A stretch of DNA of 39,181 nt from Turneriella sp. (GTDB lineage Bacteria > Spirochaetota > Leptospiria > Turneriellales > Turneriellaceae): positions 1 to 39,181 of the forward strand of contig JABARV010000022.1 in assembly GCA_019186965.1 (NCBI GenBank), given 5' to 3'. This document shows positions 15,648-23,711 of this stretch, one piece after another. The notes below the pieces were generated by a model. It was not told the origin of the DNA and searched no databases. It worked only from the letters and a program-made list of their open reading frames with translations. How positions within the stretch are numbered: the first letter of the stretch is position 1; each line of letters opens with the position of its first letter. Both the position numbers and the translations under genes were made by a program.

Positions 15648-16110
15648 TCTTGGTTTCAGCAAAGACATTCGCGAGTTCATAGAGCTCTTGGCAAAGTATA
15701 GAGTGCGGTACTTACTCGTGGGAGGTAATGCCGTTATTTTTCACGGTTATGCTCGATACACTGGTGATGTCGATTTTTTTTATGCAATGGATGACGCTAA
15801 TACAAAGAAACTTTTTACTGCTCTTCAAGAGTACTGGGGTGGTAATGTACCTTTTGTCGCAAGGGAAACCGACCTTCGTGTCGAAGGTCAAATTATCCAG
15901 TTTGGTGTACCGCCTTTTCGTATTGACCTGATTAACAGAATCGATGGAGTTACTTTTGAAGAGGCCTATGCCACTGCAATTTCAGAAACCATTCCACACG
16001 GCAAAGAAGTGCTCCCTATTAAAATTATTTCTCTTGATATGTTGAAAAAAAACAAAATCGCCAGTGCTCGCATTAAAGATATTGAAGATGTACAAAAATT
16101 GAAAGGATGA
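15640..16110 (+). CDS. nucleotidyltransferase-fold protein (AbiEii/DUF6036-like)
   Basis: This 156-residue protein reads VRYLLVGGNAVIFHGYARYT followed by GDVDFF, the GG...DxD signature of the DNA polymerase beta-like nucleotidyltransferase fold, with the aspartates at residues 43 and 45. The rest (FGVPPFRIDLINRIDGVTFEEAY, then ISLDMLKKNKIASARIKDIEDVQ) matches stand-alone minimal nucleotidyltransferases related to AbiEii-type toxins. The usual Lys and Arg/Lys helix (MLKKNKIASARIKDIED) is present. It overlaps its small upstream partner by 8 bases and sits among VapBC systems. A toxin that modifies tRNA ends is possible but not shown. Confidence 0.75.
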   Translation: MSDLGFSKDIREFIELLAKYRVRYLLVGGNAVIFHGYARYTGDVDFFYAMDDANTKKLFTALQEYWGGNVPFVARETDLRVEGQIIQFGVPPFRIDLINRIDGVTFEEAYATAISETIPHGKEVLPIKIISLDMLKKNKIASARIKDIEDVQKLKG

Positions 16111-16157
16111 ATTGATTTTTTATAGACACTCCACGAGTAATTAATTGTACTGCTACC

Positions 16158-16277
16158 ATGAGCTGGATGATGATTGCCGGTATTTCGTTACTCGTTGGGT
16201 CTGCTATTTATTTTTTTGGTGTTGGTATTGCGGGTCTAATTGCAGATCAGGTAAAGAAAGAACTTGCTAAAAGATAA
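16158..16277 (+). CDS. 39-residue single-pass membrane peptide
   Basis: The frame reads MSWMMIAGISLLVGSAIYFF, then a further hydrophobic GVGIAGLIA and a basic tail ending KKELAKR. One membrane helix with a positive C-terminus is clear. It lies between the nucleotidyltransferase and the attC-like site. Small hydrophobic peptides of this size include type I toxins and membrane-protein regulators, but no family is recognised and the ribosome binding site is weak. Confidence 0.4.
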   Translation: MSWMMIAGISLLVGSAIYFFGVGIAGLIADQVKKELAKR

Positions 16278-16319
16278 CAAACTTCTTGTTTTCTTTGCCG
16301 CCGCACGACGCTGCTTTCA

Positions 16320-16472
16320 GGGCATAACAGCGGCTGCACCCCGCTTTTACTTTAGATACGACTGAGGCTGACGCGAACTTTGCGAAAAGACACGAATGTG
16401 TCCTTCGAAGGGTAAGTTTAAGCGGTTTGGGCAATTCAACGCAAGAAAATCAACGTTGTCGCTGTTAGACCC
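16320..16472 (+). other. attC-like recombination site (integron cassette end)
   Basis: The ends are near-perfect inverted copies: GGGCATAACAGCG at 16320-16332 and CGCTGTTAGACCC at 16460-16472 (11 of 13 pair). The right end contains GTTAGAC, which fits the integron core site GTTRRRY; the left end GCATAAC is one base off RYYYAAC. GCTGCA follows the left core, as in many attC sites, and CCGCTTTTACTT pairs with AAGTTTAAGCGG further in. Length (153 bp) and the gene-then-site order suit a cassette attC. Only one copy and no integrase are seen. Confidence 0.45.
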
Positions 16473-16520
16473 TGTTTACGGCAAGCAGGTTGTGGCGGTT
16501 TTGGAAAAATAGTTGACCAA

Positions 16521-16552
16521 ACATTTGTAATACATAGAAGTATGACAAATGT
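16521..16552. promoter_or_regulatory. palindromic operator of the second vapBC-like operon
   Basis: ACATTTGT (16521-16528) and ACAAATGT (16545-16552) are perfect inverted copies, with inner CATA/TATG also paired. The antitoxin start codon at 16549 lies in the right arm. TTGACC at 16513 could be a -35 element. The layout fits autorepression by the ribbon-helix-helix antitoxin. Confidence 0.6.
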
Positions 16553-16803
16553 ATAGTTTACGACTCCCGAAAAATCTTGAGCACGAACTGGAAAAAATGG
16601 CAAAAATAGAAAGTAAATCTAAAGCGCAGATCATAAAAGACGCTTTAGGAAATTATTTAGCCGCAAAAACAAGCAAACCTACTGCGTACGAGCTGGGCAA
16701 GGAGTATATCGGCAAATATGCTTCGGGCCAATCTGACCGTTCCACTTCTTATAAAACAATCATTGCAGATAAAATCAAGGCAAAGCATCGAAAATCCCAA
16801 TGA
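16549..16803 (+). CDS. ribbon-helix-helix antitoxin (VapB/RelB-like)
   Basis: This 84-residue protein begins MYSLRLPKNLEHELEKMAKI and continues KSKAQIIKDALGNYL, a ribbon-helix-helix DNA-binding domain, followed by a charged, probably disordered toxin-binding tail rich in Lys and Ser. Its last bases overlap the downstream PIN toxin start (ATGA). The ATG lies within a palindromic operator with AGAAG eight bases ahead as a weak ribosome binding site. It starts 77 bases after the attC-like site, as a cassette gene would. Confidence 0.8.
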   Translation: MYSLRLPKNLEHELEKMAKIESKSKAQIIKDALGNYLAAKTSKPTAYELGKEYIGKYASGQSDRSTSYKTIIADKIKAKHRKSQ

Positions 16804-17207
16804 AGGCTGCACTTATCGATACGGGGCCTTTATATTCTTTCTTTGATAGCTCCGACAAACACGCTCAAACCGTTCGCAATTTCTTGAGTAGATACAAAGG
16901 TCGATTGATAACAACCATAGCTATCGTCACCGAAGTATCTTATTTGCTCGGCGATATGAAACCCGCACAATTAGACTTCATCGAATGGATACAGAAAGGC
17001 GCAGTAGAAATAATGGACGTTGGAGTTCAAGATTTCGCAGAGATACATAAAGGCATGAAAAAATACGCAGACACTCCTATGGATTTTGCCGATGCTACTT
17101 TGGTTTTTATCGCCAACAAATTAAAAATTTTGAACATCATTACTTTAGACGACGACTTTCGAGTTTATCGGCTATCGGGTAATAAGCGTTTTATTTACCT
17201 GATCTAA
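16800..17207 (+). CDS. PIN-domain toxin (VapC-like)
   Basis: This 135-residue PIN-domain protein keeps the acidic residues Asp7 (ALIDTGPLYSFFD), Glu45 (IVTEVSYLLG), Asp95/Asp98 (PMDFADATLVFIA) and the TLDDDFRVYR end with Asp117-119. It should be a metal-dependent endoribonuclease toxin held in check by the preceding antitoxin; the four-base ATGA overlap couples the two. It belongs to a different PIN subgroup from the VapC at 14718 (longer, DTGPLYSFFD start), so the two systems are not recent duplicates. Confidence 0.85.
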   Translation: MKAALIDTGPLYSFFDSSDKHAQTVRNFLSRYKGRLITTIAIVTEVSYLLGDMKPAQLDFIEWIQKGAVEIMDVGVQDFAEIHKGMKKYADTPMDFADATLVFIANKLKILNIITLDDDFRVYRLSGNKRFIYLI

Positions 17208-17276
17208 TTTCCGTTCTTTCCCAATCACACCCTCTACTAATCCTTGTCCACCTGTCTAAAAGGTATGCTTCGACGT

Positions 17277-19601
17277 ATGCAAATTGTAGACCGCGACGGT
17301 ACTCCTGAGGAAGCGAGGAAGCTCGGCCTTTTAGACGGCGAGTTTGAGATGATTGTAGGTCATCTCGGACGCACGCCGTCTTTCACTGAACTGGCGATGT
17401 TTTCGGGCATGTGGTCTGAGCATTGCTCGTATAAAAATTCGATACTCATCCTTAAAACTCTCTATTCCGAGTCGGATCGCATGCTCGCCAAGCCGGGCGA
17501 AGAAAACGCGGGGGCACTCAGGATTAACGACAAGCAAGCGGTGGTTTTTAAAGTAGAATCCCACAACCACCCTTCGGCGGTTGAACCATACCAGGGCGCT
17601 GCGACCGGCGTGGGCGGCATCATGCGCGATATTTTCACGATGGGCGCACGGCCTGTAGCGACACTCAACGCCTTACGTTTTGGTCATGTCCAATTAGCGG
17701 CACCTCGATACGATTCGTACCGGTCGTCGCCAGACGAATCACTCGGTGACCGCGCTTTGAATCAGCAACAAAACAAATATCTATTCACTCGCGTCGTTAA
17801 AGGCATCGGCGATTACGGCAACAGCTTGGGGATTCCTAACGCAGGGGGAGAAATTTTCTTCCATGAAAGTTACAATCGTAACCCACTCGTCAACGCGATG
17901 ACCGTCGGCGTTGCCGACATCGACAAAATGGCGAGTGCAAAAATTCCTAAAGTTGCTGGAAATTACGTTGTGTACGTCGGCGCAAAAACGGGGCGCGATG
18001 GCATCCACGGCGCGAGCTTTGCTTCAAAAAATTTAAGCAAAGAATCCGAAGAAGAGCGCAGCGCAGTGCAGGTGGGCGATCCGTTTTTAGAAAAACTCGT
18101 CATGGAAGCGACGCTCGAATGTATTCAAAAAAAATTAGTGCTCGCAATCCAAGACATGGGTGCGGCAGGGCTCGTGAGCTCGTCGTCGGAGATGGCGGCG
18201 TCGGGTGGCGTGGGAGTGCGCCTCGATTTAGAAAAAGTGCCTGCGCGGGAAACCCAAATGCAGCCTTTCGAGTTTATGCTTTCAGAAAGCCAAGAGCGGA
18301 TGCTCATGGTGGTGGATCCAGTGCGCTGGAATGAAGTGAAGGCTGTCTTTACAAAGTGGGAGCTCGACGCTGCAATCATCGGTGAAACGATGGATGGAAA
18401 CCAACTGCAAATTTTTATGAACGGTGAATGCTACGCAAATTTACCTGCGGATGTTCTCTCCAAAAAAGCGCCGCGCTATGTGCGTGAAACCAAAGCAGTG
18501 CCGATGAAAACGGGTGGCACAGAGCTGACGCAGTTGGATGACCTCTCCAAAGCGTCGGATGTGTCTGGAGTTACAAAACTTTTTTGCCGACTTTTGGGGC
18601 ATACGAATTTGTGCTCGCGCCGCCCCATTTACCGCCAGTTCGACACCGACATCGGCCGTGGGCGCGTCATTGGCCCGGGGCAAAATGGTTGTGTGGTGCG
18701 CGTACCCAATAGCAACGAAGCGTTGGCGATGACGATTGACGGCAATGGTTTTTATATCCAAGTTAATCCCTACAACGGCGCACAACACACGGTCGCCGAA
18801 GCGGTGCGCAACATCGCCGCCACGGGGGCAATCCCACTCGGGCTCACCAATTGCCTCAACTTTGCCAATCCCTATATCCCCGAAAATTTTTGGTATTTCA
18901 AAGAAGCGGTCACCGGCATGTCGGATGCGTGCCGTGCATTCAAGCTGCCCATTATTAGCGGCAACGTGTCGTTCTACAATGAATCGGAAGATGGGCCGGT
19001 GTTGCCCACGCCGACGATGGGCGTAGTAGGGCTTATCGAGAACGCCGAACATGCCTTACCCGCTGCGCCTGTAGATACATTTACAAAATTGGAGCTTTAC
19101 CTTTGCGGTAAATTTATGCCGTCGCAAAACGCGAGCCAGTACCAATACATCGAAGGGAAAGCCGCTGTGGGTCCATTACCCGAGCTCGATTTGAACGCTG
19201 AGATCACCGGCGCGCAAAAGATGGTTCATTTAGCAAAGTCGAAAATACTTAGGGGCGCAATCGATTTGTCGTCGGGCGGGCTTTTACGTGCGCTTTGCCG
19301 CATGGCGTTTGCGACCTACGAAGCACAAGGGAAGATGCCGTCACTCACGCTCATGCCCCAAGTGCAGGGGGATTTATCCCTCGACACCTGGCTTTTAGGT
19401 GAGACGGCGCACACGTATTTGGTCGCGGTGGATAGCAATAACGCGCCTGCTCTAATTAAAGAAGCAACACCAGAATTTCCGGTGGTTAAAGTGGGAGAGC
19501 TGACGGTAGGTGGCGAAAAGCTGCGTATTGCGGGGATGGAGATTCCACTCAATACACTATACACAGCGTGGTCGAAAGGATTGAGTCCTTATTTAGGTTG
19601 A
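17277..19601 (+). CDS. purL: phosphoribosylformylglycinamidine synthase subunit PurL
   Basis: PurL catalyses the ATP-dependent step four of purine synthesis (FGAR to FGAM), taking ammonia from a separate glutaminase, PurQ, with PurS. The roughly 775-residue protein is the short form without a glutaminase domain. Motifs are FTELAMFSGMWSEHCSYK, VESHNHPSAVEPYQGAATGVGG, GIPNAGGEIFF, the repeat half GLTNCLNFANP and GNVSFYNES. The frame is open from a TTG at 17244, and an ATG at 17265 is also possible; 17277 is chosen because AAAAGG lies 13 bases ahead, though the spacing is long. purS and purQ are not in the window. It borders the toxin-antitoxin island. Confidence 0.95.
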   Translation: MQIVDRDGTPEEARKLGLLDGEFEMIVGHLGRTPSFTELAMFSGMWSEHCSYKNSILILKTLYSESDRMLAKPGEENAGALRINDKQAVVFKVESHNHPSAVEPYQGAATGVGGIMRDIFTMGARPVATLNALRFGHVQLAAPRYDSYRSSPDESLGDRALNQQQNKYLFTRVVKGIGDYGNSLGIPNAGGEIFFHESYNRNPLVNAMTVGVADIDKMASAKIPKVAGNYVVYVGAKTGRDGIHGASFASKNLSKESEEERSAVQVGDPFLEKLVMEATLECIQKKLVLAIQDMGAAGLVSSSSEMAASGGVGVRLDLEKVPARETQMQPFEFMLSESQERMLMVVDPVRWNEVKAVFTKWELDAAIIGETMDGNQLQIFMNGECYANLPADVLSKKAPRYVRETKAVPMKTGGTELTQLDDLSKASDVSGVTKLFCRLLGHTNLCSRRPIYRQFDTDIGRGRVIGPGQNGCVVRVPNSNEALAMTIDGNGFYIQVNPYNGAQHTVAEAVRNIAATGAIPLGLTNCLNFANPYIPENFWYFKEAVTGMSDACRAFKLPIISGNVSFYNESEDGPVLPTPTMGVVGLIENAEHALPAAPVDTFTKLELYLCGKFMPSQNASQYQYIEGKAAVGPLPELDLNAEITGAQKMVHLAKSKILRGAIDLSSGGLLRALCRMAFATYEAQGKMPSLTLMPQVQGDLSLDTWLLGETAHTYLVAVDSNNAPALIKEATPEFPVVKVGELTVGGEKLRIAGMEIPLNTLYTAWSKGLSPYLG

Positions 19602-19630
19602 TTGTATGCGTGTATCTTGGATGAGGGTTG

Positions 19631-20353
19631 ATGGCTATCTGGCAAAGAGTGCGAATTTTTAGTCTATCGCTCATACTCATGTTGGGTGTCTCAGCGTGCC
19701 TCACAACGCGCAACACGAAAGATATTGAGGAATACAAATCACCCATAAACGAGCTCGATCGCCGTTTCGTAAATGGGCAAATTGCCGTGTTCCACGAAGC
19801 ACAAATGCGCCGTATAAACGACACGGTAGAATTGCAGTTCTCGCATGTTCTCATCGGGCGTGACCGCTATCTGAATGCCACTATCCAAAAAAATGAAATT
19901 CGATTTTTTGAAGCCGATACGCCAATGCAGGGCGGAGAGCGTGCATACCTTTGGCAACAGAATGCTTGTTGCATCGACGAAGCCGCACACCGCAAATTAC
20001 TTTTTTTAAAGGCGGGTGAAGAGTTATCTTTACCCGATTTTTTACGGCAGGGTTGGAATGGCCCAACCACCGAAGTTAAACCAGCTGCGGCTCTTTTTGT
20101 GCTCGATACCACGAATGTGTATACTTTAAGCGCGATGGCTGTTTTATGGCAAGATGAAAAAACGCTGCTAAAAGACACAGCGGTTGCCGTCGGAGACTAT
20201 AATGTGCTCATGCACGATATACCTTGGAAGCAGCGTAGCCGAGTGAAACTTGCTTTACTCTATGCTTTTTATGGGGTGAGTGTTCCTGTCGATATTGTGA
20301 CATCGCCGTTTCAACTCCTCGCGCTGTGGCTTTATGGAAAAGGAATGCGTTAG
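19631..20353 (+). CDS. predicted lipoprotein, unknown function
   Basis: The signal peptide has a hydrophobic core (IFSLSLILMLGVSAC) with lipobox V-S-A-C, placing the lipidated cysteine at residue 23. The C-terminal end (ALLYAFYGVSVPVDIVTSPFQLLALWLYG) is hydrophobic and vaguely like the P-x-D-x-x-x-x-P stretch of YceK/YidQ-type lipoproteins; this is only a resemblance. The middle carries no recognisable domain. A TTG one codon earlier is also in frame; the ATG is preferred. A nitroreductase gene follows after 7 bases, so the two are probably co-transcribed. Confidence 0.65.
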   Translation: MAIWQRVRIFSLSLILMLGVSACLTTRNTKDIEEYKSPINELDRRFVNGQIAVFHEAQMRRINDTVELQFSHVLIGRDRYLNATIQKNEIRFFEADTPMQGGERAYLWQQNACCIDEAAHRKLLFLKAGEELSLPDFLRQGWNGPTTEVKPAAALFVLDTTNVYTLSAMAVLWQDEKTLLKDTAVAVGDYNVLMHDIPWKQRSRVKLALLYAFYGVSVPVDIVTSPFQLLALWLYGKGMR

Positions 20354-20360
20354 GATTTAT

Positions 20361-20924
20361 ATGGCACGGCATACAGATTTCCCCGTCGATTCTCAATTTA
20401 CCGACCGTTGGTCGCCGCGCGGTTTTGACCCCAACCATACACTCACCGAAGAAGAAATCGGCTCGCTTTTTGAAGCCGCACGCTTTGCCCCCTCGCGCGC
20501 GAACGAGCAGCCATGGGTATTTTACCGCGAAAAAGATAAATCGTCGCGTGATTTATTTTTAAGTTTTTTAACAGGCGCCAATGCGTATTGGGTAAAACAT
20601 GCGAGCCTTGTCGTTATCGTTTGTGCCCGCAAAAGGTTTTCCGACGACAACACCATAAACGACCACGCTCGTTTTGACACCGGTGCGGCATGGGTGTCGC
20701 TTGCATTTGAGGCACGTAAAAGGGGGCTTTATGCACATTGCATGTCAGGCATCTACCGTGAAACCATTTATGAAAAATTAGGGATTAACCCCGATGGAAT
20801 AGACGTTATTGCTGCGATTGCTGTAGGCAAAAAATGGGAGGACATAAATTTAAGCGATAAGCATAAAAGCCAAGAAGAACCCAATAACCGAAAAAAGCAA
20901 ACAGAATTTGTTTTTGTTGTATAG
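20361..20924 (+). CDS. nitroreductase-family flavoprotein
   Basis: This is an FMN-dependent oxidoreductase of the nitroreductase family, about 187 residues. It shows RWSPRGFDP followed by EEEIGSLFEAARFAPSRANEQPW, the FMN-binding N-terminal block, then DTGAAWVSLAFEARKRGLYAH and IAAIAVGKKW. The natural substrate cannot be told. An ATG at 20334 is in frame but lies inside the upstream gene; the ATG at 20361 has AGGA five bases ahead and gives the usual beginning. Confidence 0.85.
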   Translation: MARHTDFPVDSQFTDRWSPRGFDPNHTLTEEEIGSLFEAARFAPSRANEQPWVFYREKDKSSRDLFLSFLTGANAYWVKHASLVVIVCARKRFSDDNTINDHARFDTGAAWVSLAFEARKRGLYAHCMSGIYRETIYEKLGINPDGIDVIAAIAVGKKWEDINLSDKHKSQEEPNNRKKQTEFVFVV

Positions 20925-20981
20925 GTTTAGTGCCGCACAACCTCTTCGCTTTTCGTGCTGAGTCTAAAATTACAATTAACC

Positions 20982-23711
20982 ATGGCGCGGCGTGAACTCG
21001 ATAAAGTCTATAATCCCAAAGGCTTGCAAGAAAAATGGTACCCACGCTGGGAAAAAGGCGGCTACTTTGAACTCAAAGAGGAAAATAAAAAATTTACTCC
21101 CGCAAACAGCTATTCGATCGTCATCCCACCGCCCAACGTGACGGGCTCGCTCCACTTGGGGCATGCCTTAAACCACACACTCCAAGATATTTTGATTCGT
21201 TTCGAGCGCATGCGGGGCAAAGATACGCTGTGGGTGCCGGGTACCGACCATGCGGGCATCGCGACGCAAAACGTCGTCGAGCGGCTTTTGGCGAAAGAAG
21301 GATTGCGCCGCGAAGATTTAGGCCGCGAAAAATTTGAAGAGCGTGTGTGGCAATGGAAAGCCGAGTCGGGCGGCATGATAACCCACCAAATGCGCAAGCT
21401 GGGCGAGAGCGTCGCGTGGCAGCGCGAGCGTTTCACGATGGATGAAGGGTTAAGCCATATTGTACGCCGTGTTTTTGTGGAGCTATATAAAGAAGGATTG
21501 ATTTACCGTGGCGAGCGGATGATCAACTGGTGCCCGAAAGATAAAACCGCGCTTTCGAATATAGAAGTTGAACATAAAGAAATAAACGGCAATTTATATT
21601 ATGTACGCTACCCCTTGGCAAAAGGATTTTCACACGAGGGGAAGCCGTATCTCGTTGTAGCAACCACGCGCCCCGAAACGATTTTAGGTGACGAGGCGCT
21701 CGCGGTACATGTAGCCGACGAACGCTACGCGCATTTGAAGGGCGCACGTGCGGTGGTGCCTTTTATCGAAAAAGAAATCCCGATTATTTTCGATAGCGCG
21801 GTCGATAAAGAGTTTGGTACGGGGGTGGTTAAAATTACCCCCGCGCACGACTTCAACGACTTTGAAACCGGCCAACGCCACAAACTCCCGATGACAAATG
21901 TGATGACCGAGTCGGGGCACATCAACGAACACGGTGGGATTTACACCGGATTAAGCCGCGAAGAGTGCCGCAAAAAAATAACCGCCGACTTAGAGGCCAA
22001 AGCACTCATCGAGAAAATTGACGCACACAAACACAGCGTCGGCCACTCGTACCGCTCGGGTGCGGTGGTCGAGCCGCGCCTGTCGTTGCAGTGGTTTATC
22101 GACATCAAACCTTTGGCCGACAAAGCGACGCACGCTGTTAAATCGGGTGCGACCGAGTTTTATCCCAAGCGCTGGGAAAACCTATTTTTCGATTGGATGG
22201 ATAAAATCGAAGACTGGTGCATCAGCCGCCAACTGTGGTGGGGGCACCAAATACCCGCGTGGTATTGCGTGGGCGACGACCACTGCAAACGCGAATGCAA
22301 AGAGCCGATTGTCGCGGTAGAAAAGCCGGATGCATGCCCCCACTGCGGGTGTAAAAATTTAGAGCAAGACACCGACGTGCTCGACACTTGGTTTTCATCG
22401 GCGCTGTGGCCTTTCTCAACGCTGCTCCCCAAAGAGCCGGCGGAAATTGATAAAGCGTGGCAAGGCGGGAAAGTGCCGACGAGCGCCATCCTCGATAATT
22501 TTTATCCGACATCGACTTTGGTTACCGGCTTCGACATTATTTTCTTCTGGGTGTCGCGCATGCTCATGATGGGGATGCACTTCATGAAGAAAGCGCCGTT
22601 CAAAAAAGTGCTTATCCACTCGCTCGTGCGCGACGCCAACCGCCAAAAAATGTCGAAGTCGAAAGGCAATGTGGTGAATCCCCTTGAAAAAATGGACGAG
22701 TACGGTACCGACGCGTTTCGTTTTTTTATCATCAGCATCATGCCCGACGGCAAAGACATTATCTACGACGAAAGCCGCCTCAAAGGCTACCAAGCGTTTT
22801 GCAATAAAATTTGGAACACCGCACGCTACATTCTCATGAACACGCCCGAGGATTATCGCATCCCTAAGGATGTGCCGACGCTTTCGGCGATGGACGTTTA
22901 TGTTTTAGAAGAACTCAACGCCGCGATTGAAAAATGTGAAAAAGCAATTGAAGGTTTCCACTTCGCCGAATACGCGCTCACGATTTATGATTTCCTTTGG
23001 AAAACATTTTGCGACCAGTATATTGAAATGAGCAAAGTCGCGTTGAGAAACGAAGCGATAAAAGAAGGCACTCTCTATACACTGTATACTGTGTTTGCAG
23101 CGGCGCTCAAAATACTCCACCCCGTGATGCCGTTTATTACCGAAGAGCTCCATAGCTTTCTGCCTGATACAAAAGAAAACGACTTGCTTATCATCGCGCC
23201 GTGGCCAAAGGTCGATGGGGAGATAAGAAAGGGGGCGCATAAAACCCAACACGCCACCGAGGCACTTTTGGCGGTTGTGGCAAAAATTCGGCAGGTGCGT
23301 GCTGAACTTTCGGTGGAACCCGGTGCAAAAATTACGGCGTATCTAACGCTCACCGATAGCGCACTTGTCGCGTTTTTCCAAGAACATTTGCCTTTTTTAC
23401 AAAGCTTAGCGCGGTTGGGTGATGTCCATTTTACCGAGCCTAAAGGTAAAATGATCCGCGCTGTAATTAAAGGAGGCAATGTGTATTTAGATTTAGCCAG
23501 CAATATCGACATCGAGCGCGAAAAAGCACGTATCGAAAAGGAAATCCAGACGCTGGAGAAAGGACGCATGGCTTCAGAAAGTAAACTCGCTTCGCCGCAG
23601 TTTGCTGAGCGCGCCCCTAAAGAGCTTGTCGACGCTGAGAAGGCTAAAGTTACTGAATATAATACCCGTCTTGACGCATTAGCGCAAATGCTTAATACGC
23701 TCAAAGGATGA
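20982..23711 (+). CDS. valS: valyl-tRNA synthetase
   Basis: ValRS charges tRNA-Val and edits threonine. The roughly 909-residue protein has the ATP-site HIGH motif in PPPNVTGSLHLGHALN, the CP1 editing domain with VATTRPETILGDEALAVH and ITPAHDFNDFE, KMSKSKGNVVNP, the anticodon-binding helices and the C-terminal coiled-coil arm beginning NIDIEREKARIEKEIQTLEKG. A cysteine-rich zinc-binding segment (CPHCGCKN) is present in the middle. GTG at 20955 is in frame, but MARRELDKVYNPKGLQEKWY is the usual beginning. Its stop overlaps the next start (ATGA). Confidence 0.97.
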   Translation: MARRELDKVYNPKGLQEKWYPRWEKGGYFELKEENKKFTPANSYSIVIPPPNVTGSLHLGHALNHTLQDILIRFERMRGKDTLWVPGTDHAGIATQNVVERLLAKEGLRREDLGREKFEERVWQWKAESGGMITHQMRKLGESVAWQRERFTMDEGLSHIVRRVFVELYKEGLIYRGERMINWCPKDKTALSNIEVEHKEINGNLYYVRYPLAKGFSHEGKPYLVVATTRPETILGDEALAVHVADERYAHLKGARAVVPFIEKEIPIIFDSAVDKEFGTGVVKITPAHDFNDFETGQRHKLPMTNVMTESGHINEHGGIYTGLSREECRKKITADLEAKALIEKIDAHKHSVGHSYRSGAVVEPRLSLQWFIDIKPLADKATHAVKSGATEFYPKRWENLFFDWMDKIEDWCISRQLWWGHQIPAWYCVGDDHCKRECKEPIVAVEKPDACPHCGCKNLEQDTDVLDTWFSSALWPFSTLLPKEPAEIDKAWQGGKVPTSAILDNFYPTSTLVTGFDIIFFWVSRMLMMGMHFMKKAPFKKVLIHSLVRDANRQKMSKSKGNVVNPLEKMDEYGTDAFRFFIISIMPDGKDIIYDESRLKGYQAFCNKIWNTARYILMNTPEDYRIPKDVPTLSAMDVYVLEELNAAIEKCEKAIEGFHFAEYALTIYDFLWKTFCDQYIEMSKVALRNEAIKEGTLYTLYTVFAAALKILHPVMPFITEELHSFLPDTKENDLLIIAPWPKVDGEIRKGAHKTQHATEALLAVVAKIRQVRAELSVEPGAKITAYLTLTDSALVAFFQEHLPFLQSLARLGDVHFTEPKGKMIRAVIKGGNVYLDLASNIDIEREKARIEKEIQTLEKGRMASESKLASPQFAERAPKELVDAEKAKVTEYNTRLDALAQMLNTLKG

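Noticed and set aside
16396-16511. A short plus-strand frame through the attC-like site (FGQFNARKSTLSLLDP...)
   Set aside because: It looks protein-like for about 30 codons but overlaps the palindromic element, lacks a ribosome binding site and resembles no known protein.
18441-19052. A 203-codon minus-strand frame inside purL
   Set aside because: It lies wholly opposite conserved PurL motifs, is rich in His and Arg as expected from a shadow frame, and has no start signal.
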